A DNA stretch of 64,000 nt from positions 62,001 to 126,000 of the forward strand of contig CAKRSU010000001.1 in NCBI GenBank assembly GCA_934401755.1. Direction: 5' to 3'. Positions 17,628 to 27,547 of the stretch are shown here, piece by piece. Numbering within the stretch: the stretch's first letter is position 1; the number at the start of each line of letters is the position of its first letter. The position numbers were made by a program, and so were the translations under genes. This DNA comes from an uncultured Oxalobacter sp. (GTDB taxonomy: Bacteria > Pseudomonadota > Gammaproteobacteria > Burkholderiales > Burkholderiaceae_D). The notes beneath the pieces were generated by a model, which had not been told where the DNA came from, searched no databases, and saw only the letters and a program-made list of their open reading frames with translations.

Positions 17628-19994
17628 TTAGAATCCTGTACCAAGCTGAAACTGGAAAGATTCTTTTTTATCGGAACTATCCGCATTAAGTGGCACGGCA
17701 TAGCTCAACTTAAGCGGTCCAATTGGTGACAACCAACTTAAACCAACCCCTGCTGAATACTTAAGATCTCCCAAATTAAAATTCTGATTTTCGGTAAAGA
17801 CATTACCACCATCAACAAAAGCAAACCATCGCAATGTCCGATCACCTCCAACCCCAAACATTGGGAACTGGAATTCAGCATTACCAATTAAACGCTTAGT
17901 TCCCCCCATATATTCGCGATCGCCATCTCTATCCCGTTCAACAGGCCCCATGGAAGATCCTTCATAACCACGAACAGTACCAATACCCCCTGCATAAAAG
18001 TTTTTAAAGACAGGATATGATTTACCACCAAGGCCTTTACCATAATCAATCATCCCATTAAGCCCAAAAGTCCCTCCTTCACCAATTGGCCAGAAATATT
18101 GATGTTGATAAGATGCTTTATAGTATTGCATATCGCCAATAACCGATACTTCAAAATTTGCCTTTTGCATACGTCCTTTAGTTGGAATTAACGTACTGTC
18201 ACGGCTATCTCTTTGCCAAGCCGCTGTTAATGGAATGGCATAGGCAGAAACAGTCCCACTTTCAACAGGGAATCCATTTTCATCAACTTTGATATGACCG
18301 AAATCTTGAGCAAATTTAACATACCGACGAGGACTATCCTCATAAATATCTAAAGCTGTATGTTCATAGCCAATCCCAAAGAAAATACGATCAATTTCTG
18401 TAACAGGAACCCCAAACTTTACATTAGCCCCAATCGTTGTGACTTTATAATCACTATCATTAATCAATGGCGGTCGAACGGTGCGGTAGAAAAGCTCATA
18501 ACGACGACTAACCCCATCATCTGTAAAATAAGGGGTTGTTTGTGTCAATGCAATTGTTCGATAACGATGGCTCGTATTGATATTTAATGCAACATCGTTA
18601 CCCGTACCTGCAAAATTATCCTGTTCAATAGAACCGGATAACAACAGTTTATCTTCTTGAGAAAACCCAGCTCCTAACAATAAATTGCCTGTTGGTTTTT
18701 CCTCAACTTTTAACTTAACGTCAACTTGGTCAACGGTTCCAGGAACTTCTGGTGTTTCAACCGTCACATTCGTGAAAAAACCTAATCGGTCCACTCTATC
18801 ACGAGAACGTTTGATACTTTGCCCATCATACCAAGAACCTTCTAACTGCCGAAATTCACGACGAATCACTTCATCACGTGTTTTATTATTCCCAACAATA
18901 CTAATTTGTCGAACATATACTCGCTTACCAGGATCAATAAAAATAGTAAATGAAACCTCTTTATTTTCTCTATCAATCTCTGGCTGAGGATTCACATTAG
19001 CAAAGGCATAACCAAAATTTCCAAGATATTCTGAAATTTTCTTAGTGGTGGCCGTCAATTTTGAACCTGAATATAACTCCCCTTTTTGAAGTTCGATTAA
19101 ATCTCGGATTTCATCTTCCCGGCCAAAAAGCTCCCCTTCAAGGCGAATCTCATTAACCGTATATTGATCACCTTCTGTAATATTTAATGTTAAATAAACA
19201 TCTTTTTTATCAGTAGATAAAGCAACTTGGGTTGACTCCATCTGCATTTCAATATAACCGTTATTTTGATAAAACGATTTAATCGATTCAAGATCCCCTG
19301 TTAATTTCTCCTTAGAATACTGATCGGCACGAGTATACCAAGTAAACCACCCCGGCGTTCTCAATTTAATGAGATCTTGCAGTTCATCATCCGTATAAGC
19401 TTTATTGCCCACAAAACGAATCGCTTTAATATGAGAGGATTCCCCTTCATCAACAATAAAATTAACGGCAACTCGATTTCTTTCCACAGGAGTTATAGTC
19501 GTTGTAATTTCAACGCCATACATACCCCGAGACATATATTGCCGTTTTAATTCTTGTTCTGCCCGATCAACTAAAGAATGATCATAAATTCGTGCTGCAC
19601 CAAGCCCCACCTCTTTAAGAGATTTAATCAGAGCTTCCTTATCAAATTCTTTGGCCCCTGTAAAATCAACGCTAGCAATCGCCGGACGCTCTTGGACAAT
19701 GACAACCAGCACATCCCCCTCGGCATCAATGCGAACATCTTTGAAAAATCCAGTCGCATACAATGCACGAATCGATGCCGTTGCTTTCTCATCAGTAAAT
19801 GTATCACCTACACGAACCGGTAGATAATTAAATACTGTCCCCGCTTCTGTCCTCTGTATTCCTTCAATTCGAATATCTTTGACAGCAAATGGTTCTATCG
19901 CCATTGCCTGATCAGCATAAAATAATGCCCCAGTCACAGCCAATACCGAAAGACTATGTGTTAACTGACGATGAACGTTTTTCAATAATCCCAT
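17628..19994 (-). CDS. bamA: Outer membrane protein assembly factor BamA
   Basis: Essential outer-membrane insertase. The 788-residue precursor has a signal peptide (cleavage near ADQAMA, about residue 32), five POTRA domains (about 35-425, starting VKDIRIEGIQRTEAGTVF) and a 16-strand beta-barrel ending in FQFQLGTGF with the terminal aromatic residue. VRGYEGSSMGPVERD near 680 corresponds to the conserved VRGF/Y loop motif of the Omp85 family. It is preceded by rseP and followed by skp. Confidence 0.97.
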   Translation of the reverse strand: MGLLKNVHRQLTHSLSVLAVTGALFYADQAMAIEPFAVKDIRIEGIQRTEAGTVFNYLPVRVGDTFTDEKATASIRALYATGFFKDVRIDAEGDVLVVIVQERPAIASVDFTGAKEFDKEALIKSLKEVGLGAARIYDHSLVDRAEQELKRQYMSRGMYGVEITTTITPVERNRVAVNFIVDEGESSHIKAIRFVGNKAYTDDELQDLIKLRTPGWFTWYTRADQYSKEKLTGDLESIKSFYQNNGYIEMQMESTQVALSTDKKDVYLTLNITEGDQYTVNEIRLEGELFGREDEIRDLIELQKGELYSGSKLTATTKKISEYLGNFGYAFANVNPQPEIDRENKEVSFTIFIDPGKRVYVRQISIVGNNKTRDEVIRREFRQLEGSWYDGQSIKRSRDRVDRLGFFTNVTVETPEVPGTVDQVDVKLKVEEKPTGNLLLGAGFSQEDKLLLSGSIEQDNFAGTGNDVALNINTSHRYRTIALTQTTPYFTDDGVSRRYELFYRTVRPPLINDSDYKVTTIGANVKFGVPVTEIDRIFFGIGYEHTALDIYEDSPRRYVKFAQDFGHIKVDENGFPVESGTVSAYAIPLTAAWQRDSRDSTLIPTKGRMQKANFEVSVIGDMQYYKASYQHQYFWPIGEGGTFGLNGMIDYGKGLGGKSYPVFKNFYAGGIGTVRGYEGSSMGPVERDRDGDREYMGGTKRLIGNAEFQFPMFGVGGDRTLRWFAFVDGGNVFTENQNFNLGDLKYSAGVGLSWLSPIGPLKLSYAVPLNADSSDKKESFQFQLGTGF

Positions 19995-20023
19995 TTGAAA
20001 CGCAAACGAAACGCCTATTCACT

Positions 20024-21376
20024 TTAGGAGAAGAGTCTTCCAAAATCATTGCACATTGCAACAATCATTAAAAACCCAAGTACCCCCAATCCAATAACAG
20101 TTCCAATTTTTGATATTCTTTCAGAAACAGGACTGCCTTTTATAATTTCCACAGCATAATACAGCAAAAGTCCACCATCCAAAACAGGAATTGGCAGTAA
20201 ATTCATCATACCAATACTAATACTGATAAAAACAATGAAACTTAAATACGATATTCCACCTTCGCTAGCGGTCTTTCCTGCATAATCTGCAATCGTAATC
20301 GGTCCTGTCACATTTTTAATAGAAAGCTGACCACTGATCATTTGCCCAATTGATTGAACAGTTAAAGAGATCATGGTAATGACATCCTCAATACTCTGTT
20401 TGAATGCAGATACCACATCATATCTAATATTAACGAGATCAGGCGTAACATTTATTTTCACGCCAATTTTCCCAATAATTGCCGCATCCTTTTCTTGGCT
20501 TTCACTGTGAACATCTAACTTGAGTAATTGCCCTTTTCTTTCTATGGTAAAACACAAATCTTTATTAGGAGACTTTCGAATAAATTCGATCAATGCTAAA
20601 GCATCCAATATATTCACGCCATCTATCGCAATAATTTTGTCTCCTGGACGTAACCCCGCCCGTTCTGCAGCACCGCCTTTTTCAAGCTTATCCAAAATAG
20701 CAGGAGGTTGAGCCATCATTAGCCCCAAGGACGTTAAGAAATTCGCTTCTCCCTCTTGCTTTATCGCTTGTGCTAGCACAATATCCGCCGTATTTTCTTT
20801 TCCGTTGCCTTGCATCCATTTTATATGGACAGATTGGCGCTTTTTAGCGACCGTATCAGCAAACACTTGCTTGACATCATCCCAACATCGAATTGGATGT
20901 TCACCAATAGCAACAATTGTCTCACCACCACGCAGCCCCACTTGATATGCTGCAGTATTAACGGGAACCACACGTATTTGAGCTGAAGGACGAGGAACGC
21001 CATAAATATACAAAACAAACAACACAACCACAGCCAAAATAAAATTTGCAATAGGCCCTGCAGCAACAATAAATACCCGTTGCCAAACATTGCGTGATGT
21101 AAATTCTTGCGCCATTGCATCAGCAGGATATGAGTTCATATCCTCATTTCTTGCATCAAGCAATTTGACATACCCACCCAATGGTAATAAAGAGAGTGCC
21201 CATTCCGTACCATCTTGCCTGAATTTTTTCCGATATAAGATTTTTCCCATCCCGATAGAAAAACGCAAAACTTTAACACCACAAATCCTAGCCGCAGTGT
21301 AATGACCTAATTCATGAATAATAACAACACTAAAAATAGCGGGAATAAACGCGAATAGAGCAATCCAAAAATCCAT
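20024..21376 (-). CDS. rseP: Site-2 protease RseP
   Basis: Intramembrane zinc metalloprotease that cleaves the anti-sigma-E factor after outer-membrane stress. The 450-residue protein has the zinc motif HELGH in the first membrane segment (about residues 21-25), two PDZ domains (about 115-290) and the second active-site motif NLLPIPVLDGG near 400. The start codon overlaps the dxr stop by one base (TAATG). Its position beside bamA and skp fits envelope stress control. Confidence 0.96.
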   Translation of the reverse strand: MDFWIALFAFIPAIFSVVIIHELGHYTAARICGVKVLRFSIGMGKILYRKKFRQDGTEWALSLLPLGGYVKLLDARNEDMNSYPADAMAQEFTSRNVWQRVFIVAAGPIANFILAVVVLFVLYIYGVPRPSAQIRVVPVNTAAYQVGLRGGETIVAIGEHPIRCWDDVKQVFADTVAKKRQSVHIKWMQGNGKENTADIVLAQAIKQEGEANFLTSLGLMMAQPPAILDKLEKGGAAERAGLRPGDKIIAIDGVNILDALALIEFIRKSPNKDLCFTIERKGQLLKLDVHSESQEKDAAIIGKIGVKINVTPDLVNIRYDVVSAFKQSIEDVITMISLTVQSIGQMISGQLSIKNVTGPITIADYAGKTASEGGISYLSFIVFISISIGMMNLLPIPVLDGGLLLYYAVEIIKGSPVSERISKIGTVIGLGVLGFLMIVAMCNDFGRLFS

Positions 21377-22566
21377 TAAGCAATCAATCCTTCTGCAAAC
21401 ACTCTCGCTCTTTTATCTTCATACCAAACATCATCAATATTAGATATCGAATGAGTCATCGCAATTCCCGCCAATGTTTGTTCAACGATTGTTTCAATCT
21501 GCTGAAATCCAATACGTTTTTCAAGAAATGCTTGTACAGCCACCTCATTTGCTGCATTTAAAATTGTCGGCGCCGCTCCACCGGTTTTTAATGCATCATA
21601 AGCTAAACGAATACAAGGAAATCGCTTCAAATCCGGAGATTCAAATTGAAGAGAGCCAAGTGCGACTAAATCTAATGGTTTGACTCCCGAACTTATTCTT
21701 TTAGGATAAGCTAATGCATGAGCGATTGGAATTCGCATGTCAGGATTTCCCATTTGCGCAATCACTGAACCATCAATATAAGATACCATTGAATGGATAA
21801 CACTTTGAGGATGGATCAATATTTCAATTTGCTCAGCGGGAATACCAAATAACCAATGTGCTTCAATGACTTCTAATCCTTTATTCATCATTGTTGCAGA
21901 ATCAACCGAAATCTTTCGCCCCATAACCCACCGAGGATGCGCAATCGCTTCTTCGGGTGTCACCCTATCTAAAGTATCTGAAGAACGATGCAAGAAAGGG
22001 CCACCGGATGCTGTTAATAGCACCTTAGAAACGCCATGCCTTTTAGCATCCCCGTCATGATAAGCATGCGGCAAACACTGGAAAATCGCATTATGCTCGC
22101 TATCAATCGGCAATAATGTAGCACCATATCGCTTAACAGCATCAATAAAAAGATGCCCCGACATAACAAGTGCTTCTTTATTAGCAAGAAGAAGTTTTTT
22201 CCCAGTCCTTGCCGCCGCTAATGATGATTCTAATCCCGCAGCTCCCACTATCGCACACATCACTGCATCACATTGAGGAGAGGCTGCCACATCCATTAGC
22301 GCTTTTTTTCCATATAAGACCTGCGTTGTGATATTTTTTGCCCGAAGATTTCGTTCTAACACAACGGCGGCGGCGGCCTTACCTACAACAGCAATTTCTG
22401 GATGAAATTTTTCACATTGCCGCTGAAGTTCACTCACTCGACTATTTGCCGTTAGCGCATACACTCGATAAAGATCGGGATGATGTGAAATAACATCTAA
22501 GGTAGAAACCCCAATTGAACCGGTCGATCCTAATACTGTGACTTTCTGAACCGCTTCATCCATCAT
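21376..22566 (-). CDS. dxr: 1-deoxy-D-xylulose 5-phosphate reductoisomerase
   Basis: Second enzyme of the MEP isoprenoid pathway, making 2-C-methyl-D-erythritol 4-phosphate with NADPH. The 396-residue protein begins with the nucleotide-binding [15 protein letters not shown]. It has [11 protein letters not shown] and the metal/substrate motifs [14 protein letters not shown] and [20 protein letters not shown]. It lies directly after cdsA (1-bp gap). Confidence 0.97.
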   Translation of the reverse strand: MMDEAVQKVTVLGSTGSIGVSTLDVISHHPDLYRVYALTANSRVSELQRQCEKFHPEIAVVGKAAAAVVLERNLRAKNITTQVLYGKKALMDVAASPQCDAVMCAIVGAAGLESSLAAARTGKKLLLANKEALVMSGHLFIDAVKRYGATLLPIDSEHNAIFQCLPHAYHDGDAKRHGVSKVLLTASGGPFLHRSSDTLDRVTPEEAIAHPRWVMGRKISVDSATMMNKGLEVIEAHWLFGIPAEQIEILIHPQSVIHSMVSYIDGSVIAQMGNPDMRIPIAHALAYPKRISSGVKPLDLVALGSLQFESPDLKRFPCIRLAYDALKTGGAAPTILNAANEVAVQAFLEKRIGFQQIETIVEQTLAGIAMTHSISNIDDVWYEDKRARVFAEGLIA

Positions 22567-22567
22567 T

Positions 22568-23386
22568 TCACAACCACAACCCTAACAAAACAGCGAGTGG
22601 CAATGTAGGAATTAAAGAGTCAATTCGATCAAGAACACCACCATGTCCTGGCAATAAATTACTACTATCTTTCATAGCAACACGTCGCTTTAATTTAGAT
22701 TCCAATAAATCGCCCATGATACTTAATGCGACAAAGACGATAAGGCTGATCAACATCCCTCCCCAACCATATCGGCTATAAATAGAAACAGCAATATTTT
22801 CTTGTAAAGGAAAAAATAACACCATCGAAAAACCGTATATCAACACAGCAATAGCACCGCCAATGGCTCCTTCCCATGTTTTTCCAGGAGAAATTGTGGG
22901 AGCCAACTTGTGTTTTCCTAAAGCTCTGCCTGCAAAATAAGCCCCAATATCTGCTAACCAAATAACAATTAATATCGATAACAGAAAAAAGACTGATTTT
23001 CTATAAAGTACTAAGACAGATACAATACTGCACAATACGGATAACCAATATACCCATTGGCAAATACGATTAAATACGGTCCCCAAAGCAGGCATTCGAC
23101 TAAATAAAGCGGGAATAAGAAATACCCCCCAAATCATACAACCGAGCATAGCAAGCCAGATATATTCACGAATTGTCAGAAAATAAGCGATTCCTGCCAA
23201 TACAATACAAGAAAAAATTCCGATCAAAATCGGATAACGACTCTTAAATAATCTTGTATTTTCCCAAGATGCCGCTCCAAAAAATGCCAATAGCAATCCA
23301 ACAAACAGAAAATCACTGCCTGAATATAATATTAAAAATAAAACGGCCGTTAAACACACTGCCGTTATCACGCGCTGTTTTAACAT
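22568..23386 (-). CDS. cdsA: Phosphatidate cytidylyltransferase
   Basis: Integral membrane enzyme that makes CDP-diacylglycerol, precursor of all phospholipids. The 272-residue protein has about eight hydrophobic segments and the family signature near the C terminus: [12 protein letters not shown] and [19 protein letters not shown]. It overlaps the end of uppS by 7 bp. Confidence 0.96.
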   Translation of the reverse strand: MLKQRVITAVCLTAVLFLILYSGSDFLFVGLLLAFFGAASWENTRLFKSRYPILIGIFSCIVLAGIAYFLTIREYIWLAMLGCMIWGVFLIPALFSRMPALGTVFNRICQWVYWLSVLCSIVSVLVLYRKSVFFLLSILIVIWLADIGAYFAGRALGKHKLAPTISPGKTWEGAIGGAIAVLIYGFSMVLFFPLQENIAVSIYSRYGWGGMLISLIVFVALSIMGDLLESKLKRRVAMKDSSNLLPGHGGVLDRIDSLIPTLPLAVLLGLWL

Positions 23387-24120
23387 GATTTCCCCAATTG
23401 CTCACTTATTTGACCAAAACGTCTCTCTTTTGATTGAAAATAAGTAATCGCCTTTTCTAAGTCAGATCGATTAAAATCAGGCCAATATGTTTCAGTGAAA
23501 TACAACTCGGTATAAGCAAGTTGCCAAAGCAGAAAATTAGAAATCCTTCTTTCCCCGCCTGTCCGAATAAAAAGATCGGGATCCGGCGCATAAGAAAGTG
23601 CAAGGTATGATGCTAATCGCTCTTTTGTCACATCTTGATCTGAAATACCCTCTTGCAGCATTCTTTGAGTCGCCTGCAAAATATCCCATTGTCCCCCATA
23701 ATTAGCACAAACCGTAAACGTCATGGCAGTATTTTCTGCAGTCAACTCTTCGGCATCTCTAATTGCCTCACGAAGCGCATCATTAAAACCACTTAAATCA
23801 CCAACAACACGCAGCCGTATATTATTTTTATGCAACCGAGAAGTCTCTTTTCGAATGGTTGACAAAAATAAGTTCATCAAAAAACCAACTTCTTCATTAG
23901 GTCGTTTCCAGTTCTCAGAACTAAACGCAAACACCGTAAGAAATCGGATTTTCAATGCCATACATTCTTCAATCGTACGACGAACCGCTTCAACCCCTCT
24001 TACGTGACCGGCAATTCGGGGCAGAAAGCGCTTCTTTGCCCAACGCCCATTACCATCCATTACGATAGCAATATGCTTCGGGAGCAATTGTGCTTGTGAC
24101 AAGCGAAAATCAGTATTCAC
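23380..24120 (-). CDS. uppS: Undecaprenyl diphosphate synthase
   Basis: Cis-prenyltransferase that makes the C55 carrier lipid for peptidoglycan and surface polysaccharide. The 246-residue protein has the catalytic aspartate in HIAIVMDGNGRWAKKR and the signatures TVFAFSSENWKRP and PDPDLFIRTGGERRISNFLLWQ. It starts with GTG. Together with dxr it supplies the lipid carrier used by the polysaccharide locus at the other end of the window. Confidence 0.96.
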   Translation of the reverse strand: MNTDFRLSQAQLLPKHIAIVMDGNGRWAKKRFLPRIAGHVRGVEAVRRTIEECMALKIRFLTVFAFSSENWKRPNEEVGFLMNLFLSTIRKETSRLHKNNIRLRVVGDLSGFNDALREAIRDAEELTAENTAMTFTVCANYGGQWDILQATQRMLQEGISDQDVTKERLASYLALSYAPDPDLFIRTGGERRISNFLLWQLAYTELYFTETYWPDFNRSDLEKAITYFQSKERRFGQISEQLGKSC

Positions 24121-24143
24121 GGAAATATCTGAAAAAAAATTGA

Positions 24144-24704
24144 TCAGATAGTCATCATTTCTTTTTCTTTTTCAGTCAACAACGTATCAATTTGTTTGAC
24201 ATATCTATCGGTCAATTTTTGGATATCGTCTTGTGCACGACGTTCTTCATCTTCAGAACATTCTTTCTCTTTAATCATTTTTTTTAAAGATTCATTGGCA
24301 TCACGACGAATATTACGAACGGCAACCTTGGCGTCTTCACCTTCCGTTTTGACAAGTTTGACCATTTCTTTTCTGCGTTCTTCTGTCAACGGAGGCATAG
24401 GAACTCGAATAATATCGCCCACGGAAGAAGGATTTAACCCAAGATCAGAATTACGAATTGCTTTTTCAACCGCACTGATCATCTTTTTTTCCCATGGCTG
24501 AACAGAAATTGTACGGCCATCAATTAATGTTACATTCGCAACTTGATTAATGGGGGTTGGATTTCCATAATAATCGACTTGAACATGATCAAGAATTCCT
24601 GTGTTAGCACGTCCTGTGCGAACTTTTGCTAAATTAGCCTTTAGAGAATCAATGGATTTAGACATTCTCGTTTCGGCATTTTTCTTCAGATCTAAAATAT
24701 TCAT
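24144..24704 (-). CDS. frr: Ribosome recycling factor
   Basis: Splits post-termination ribosomes together with EF-G. The 186-residue protein shows [29 protein letters not shown] and a C-terminal helical bundle, all family features, at the standard length. It lies between pyrH and uppS, as in most proteobacteria. Confidence 0.97.
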   Translation of the reverse strand: MNILDLKKNAETRMSKSIDSLKANLAKVRTGRANTGILDHVQVDYYGNPTPINQVANVTLIDGRTISVQPWEKKMISAVEKAIRNSDLGLNPSSVGDIIRVPMPPLTEERRKEMVKLVKTEGEDAKVAVRNIRRDANESLKKMIKEKECSEDEERRAQDDIQKLTDRYVKQIDTLLTEKEKEMMTI

Positions 24705-24758
24705 CTAACACCTTTGCAGAATTAACTGTACAAGAACGGCATTATAACCGACTCCCTC

Positions 24759-25475
24759 TTATACATGAACGAGTGTTCCTTCATCTTCTCCCATCAACAC
24801 TCGTTTGAGTGCGCCTGATTTCAGAATAGAAAAGACTTTAATTGGCAACTTCTGATCACGACATAACGCAAAAGCGGCCGCATCCATGACTTCTAAATGC
24901 TTTTCAATCGCTTCATCAAAAGTGATACTCGAATAACGAGTTGCCTTAGAATCTTTCATAGGATCTGCCGTATAAACCCCATCGACTTTTGTTGCCTTAA
25001 GAACAAGCTCAGCACCAATTTCTGCACCACGCAAAGCAGCCGCTGTATCTGTTGTAAAAAATGGGTTCCCTGTTCCCGCTGCAAAAATAACGACTTTTCC
25101 TTCTTCAAGATACTGAAGCGCTTTAGGTCTAACATAAGACTCAACGACTTGTTCAATCCCAATTGCTGACATAACCCGTGTTGTTACGCCAGCCTGGCGA
25201 AGAGAATCAGACAAAGCTAACGAATTAATAACAGTCGCTAACATTCCCATATAATCTGCCGTCGCACGATCCATCCCTTTGGCACCAGGAGCAACGCCAC
25301 GGAAAATGTTTCCACCACCAATAACAATTGCTATTTCAACCCCCAATTGTGTTGCTTCAATCACATCTTTAACCATGTGTTCAATCGAAGCCCGGTTAAT
25401 GCCAAACTGGTCTTCCCCCATTAAGGCTTCACCAGAAAGTTTTAGCAATACTCGTTTATATATTGGCCCTGCCAT
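24759..25475 (-). CDS. pyrH: Uridylate kinase
   Basis: Hexameric UMP kinase of the amino-acid-kinase fold (UMP to UDP). The 238-residue protein has [10 protein letters not shown] at the N terminus, IGGGNIFRG for phosphate binding and a late acceptor region ([16 protein letters not shown]). A good AAGGAG precedes the start. It follows the tsf terminator, so it probably has partial read-through or its own promoter. Confidence 0.97.
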   Translation of the reverse strand: MAGPIYKRVLLKLSGEALMGEDQFGINRASIEHMVKDVIEATQLGVEIAIVIGGGNIFRGVAPGAKGMDRATADYMGMLATVINSLALSDSLRQAGVTTRVMSAIGIEQVVESYVRPKALQYLEEGKVVIFAAGTGNPFFTTDTAAALRGAEIGAELVLKATKVDGVYTADPMKDSKATRYSSITFDEAIEKHLEVMDAAAFALCRDQKLPIKVFSILKSGALKRVLMGEDEGTLVHV

Positions 25476-25526
25476 ATTCCTTGACTCCTTTTACAAATCG
25501 TATCGACAGTTCAAATGTCCTCATCT

Positions 25527-25551
25527 AAAAAAACGGACCTTTCGGTCCGTT
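25527..25551 (-). terminator. Terminator after tsf
   Basis: On the minus strand the stem AACGGACC/GGTCCGTT with a 4-nt loop is followed by a run of seven T residues, immediately after the tsf stop. It probably reduces transcription into pyrH. Confidence 0.88.
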
Positions 25552-25558
25552 AAAATCA

Positions 25559-26467
25559 TCAGGCTTTTGCTGCAGCCATTTGAGCTGCAACCTCTGCCGC
25601 AAAGTCATCTGATTTCTTTTCGATGCCTTCACCAACAACATATAATATATAAGAAAGAATGGAGGTATTCTTTTCTTTGAGCATTTGCCCTACTGATTGT
25701 TTGTCATTTTTAACAAATGGCTGATCCAACAAAGAAACTTCTTTCAAAAACTTCTGAACAGAACCTTCAATACGCCGAGCAATAATTTCTGGCGACTGCG
25801 CTTTTTTGCCTGCGGCAACAGCCTTTGCAGAATCTTCTTCCGCTTTCTTAGCGGCAATTGCGCGTTCACGTTCGATCATCGCTCCATCAACTTGTTCTGA
25901 AGACAATGCAACGGGCTTCATTGCGGCAATGTGCATTGCAACATCTTTGCCGACCTGAGGATCATCTCCTTCATATTCAACAAGAACACCAATACGTGTT
26001 CCATGTAAATAGGAAGCAATTTTCGATTGGGTTTGAATCCGAGCAAAACGACGAATGGACATATTTTCTCCAATACGCCCCACCAGTTCTGTACGAATAG
26101 ATTCAATGCTCTTACCATCTAATTCCAAAGCAGAGAGTGCCGCCACATCTGCTGGTGCTTTTTCTGCCACTAATTTTGCACAAGAAGCAGCTAACTCAAT
26201 AAAATCAGCATTCTTAGTGACAAAGTCTGTTTCACAATTAACTTCAGCAATTGCAGCAACCCCATCGCCAACGTTCACTGCAATAACACCTTCTGCAGCA
26301 ACACGACTAGACGCTTTAGACGCTTTATTACCTAATTTGACACGCAAAATATCTTCTGCCTTTTGCATATCTCCATCTGCTTCAGTTAATGCTTTTTTGC
26401 ATTCCATCATGGGTGCATCGGTTTTAGCACGCAATTGAGCAACCATTTTTGCTGTAATAACAGCCAT
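25559..26467 (-). CDS. tsf: Elongation factor Ts
   Basis: Nucleotide exchange factor that regenerates EF-Tu-GTP. The 302-residue protein begins with the UBA-like region [22 protein letters not shown], has CETDFVTKN, and a C-terminal module with [15 protein letters not shown]. It forms the rpsB-tsf pair, with an internal hairpin between the two genes. Confidence 0.97.
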   Translation of the reverse strand: MAVITAKMVAQLRAKTDAPMMECKKALTEADGDMQKAEDILRVKLGNKASKASSRVAAEGVIAVNVGDGVAAIAEVNCETDFVTKNADFIELAASCAKLVAEKAPADVAALSALELDGKSIESIRTELVGRIGENMSIRRFARIQTQSKIASYLHGTRIGVLVEYEGDDPQVGKDVAMHIAAMKPVALSSEQVDGAMIERERAIAAKKAEEDSAKAVAAGKKAQSPEIIARRIEGSVQKFLKEVSLLDQPFVKNDKQSVGQMLKEKNTSILSYILYVVGEGIEKKSDDFAAEVAAQMAAAKA

Positions 26468-26504
26468 CCTTTTCTCCTTTGATAAAGGGAATTATTCCCG
26501 AGGC

Positions 26505-26543
26505 TAAAAAATCCTGCAGGTTTCCAAAAACAAGAAACCTGCA
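26505..26543 (-). terminator. Intercistronic terminator between rpsB and tsf
   Basis: A 10-bp perfect stem TGCAGGTTTC/GAAACCTGCA with a 9-nt loop, followed on the minus strand by GGATTTTTT. Such an attenuating terminator between rpsB and tsf would lower tsf relative to rpsB. Confidence 0.8.
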
Positions 26544-26555
26544 TCATCAAATGCC

Positions 26556-27287
26556 TTATTCAGCTTCTGCAGCACCTTCTTTTGCTGCTTCAACAACTTC
26601 CTGCAAAGCACTTGCACGACCTTCTAAAATAGCATCAGCAACACCACGTGCATACAATTGAATCGCTTTAGAAGAATCGTCATTACCCGGAATAACGTAA
26701 GCAATCCCTTCTGGGGAATGGTTAGTATCAACAACCCCAACAACAGGAATACCCAATTTAGCGGCTTCAGTCACCGCACCTTTATGATATCCAACGTCAA
26801 CAACAAAAATGGCATCAGGAAGTCCTGCCATATCTTTAATGCCGCCAATGGATTTCTGTAATTTCACAACTTCACGTTGGAAGAGCAAACCTTCTTTTTT
26901 GCTCATCTTTTCAACGGTACCATCTTCGATTGCAGCTTCCATATCTTTCAAACGTTTAATGGATGTCTTAATCGTCTTGAAATTAGTCAGCATACCGCCT
27001 AACCAACGCTGATCAACATATGGCATGCCAGCCCGTTGCGCTTCCGCAGCAATAATATCGCGTGCTTGTCTTTTGGTTCCAACCATTAGAATCGTGCCAC
27101 GATTAGCCGCCAATTGACGGATGTAATTCATGGCTTCATTGTACATCACCAAGGTTTTTTCCAAATTGACAATGTGGATTTTATTACGATGGCCAAAAAT
27201 GAAAGGAGCCATCTTAGGATTCCAAAAACGAGTCTGGTGACCAAAATGAACACCAGCTTCAAGCATTTCACGCATAGTTACGGACAT
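26556..27287 (-). CDS. rpsB: 30S ribosomal protein S2
   Basis: Small-subunit ribosomal protein. The 243-residue product starts [23 protein letters not shown] and has [28 protein letters not shown] and an Ala/Glu-rich tail, all standard. GGAG lies about 6 nt before the start. The 5' leader folds strongly (27312-27358) and is a candidate for autoregulation by S2. It is the first gene of the long minus-strand block. Confidence 0.98.
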   Translation of the reverse strand: MSVTMREMLEAGVHFGHQTRFWNPKMAPFIFGHRNKIHIVNLEKTLVMYNEAMNYIRQLAANRGTILMVGTKRQARDIIAAEAQRAGMPYVDQRWLGGMLTNFKTIKTSIKRLKDMEAAIEDGTVEKMSKKEGLLFQREVVKLQKSIGGIKDMAGLPDAIFVVDVGYHKGAVTEAAKLGIPVVGVVDTNHSPEGIAYVIPGNDDSSKAIQLYARGVADAILEGRASALQEVVEAAKEGAAEAE

Positions 27288-27311
27288 AATTATCTCCAGG
27301 GTTAAGGTCTT

Positions 27312-27358
27312 GAATCCGTCCTAAAAACCCCAAAAGGGCACCCTTTCAGATCGGATTC
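27312..27358 (-). promoter_or_regulatory. Structured rpsB leader (candidate S2 autoregulatory element)
   Basis: On the minus strand an outer stem GAATCCG/CGGATTC (27358-27352 with 27318-27312) encloses an inner hairpin AAAGGG-TG-CCCTTT (27346-27333). It ends 24 nt before the S2 start, just before the ribosome binding site. S2 autoregulation through its mRNA leader is known in other bacteria. That this structure does so is inferred from location. Confidence 0.6.
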
Positions 27359-27374
27359 GCGATTTCGTGTTAAA

Positions 27375-27410
27375 AATAATGCCTTGAATTCATTCAAGGG
27401 GTTATTATTT
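27375..27410 (-). promoter_or_regulatory. Terminator-like hairpin in the rpsB upstream region
   Basis: On the minus strand CCTTGAA/TTCAAGG with a 4-nt loop is extended by AATAAT/ATTATT across a small bulge and followed by TTTTA. It lies 88-123 bp before the rpsB start, so it could be an attenuator in the leader or mark the end of another transcript. Confidence 0.45.
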
Positions 27411-27464
27411 TACTTAAAAAAACATATGCTCACAAAGCGATCATCCGAAAAGTATGTAACAAAT

Positions 27465-27498
27465 CCTACAAATTTGGATAAATCCCAACTTTTGTAGG
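27465..27498. promoter_or_regulatory. Hairpin between rpsB and nnr
   Basis: CCTACAAA pairs with TTTGTAGG and an inner TTGG pairs with CCAA. On the plus strand it is followed by TGTTTTT, 50 bp before the nnr start, so it has the form of a terminator or attenuator in the nnr leader. Confidence 0.45.
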
Positions 27499-27547
27499 TG
27501 TTTTTACCGATTTCTTGAATCATAACCTCCTTTTTATTTGGCTTTTT

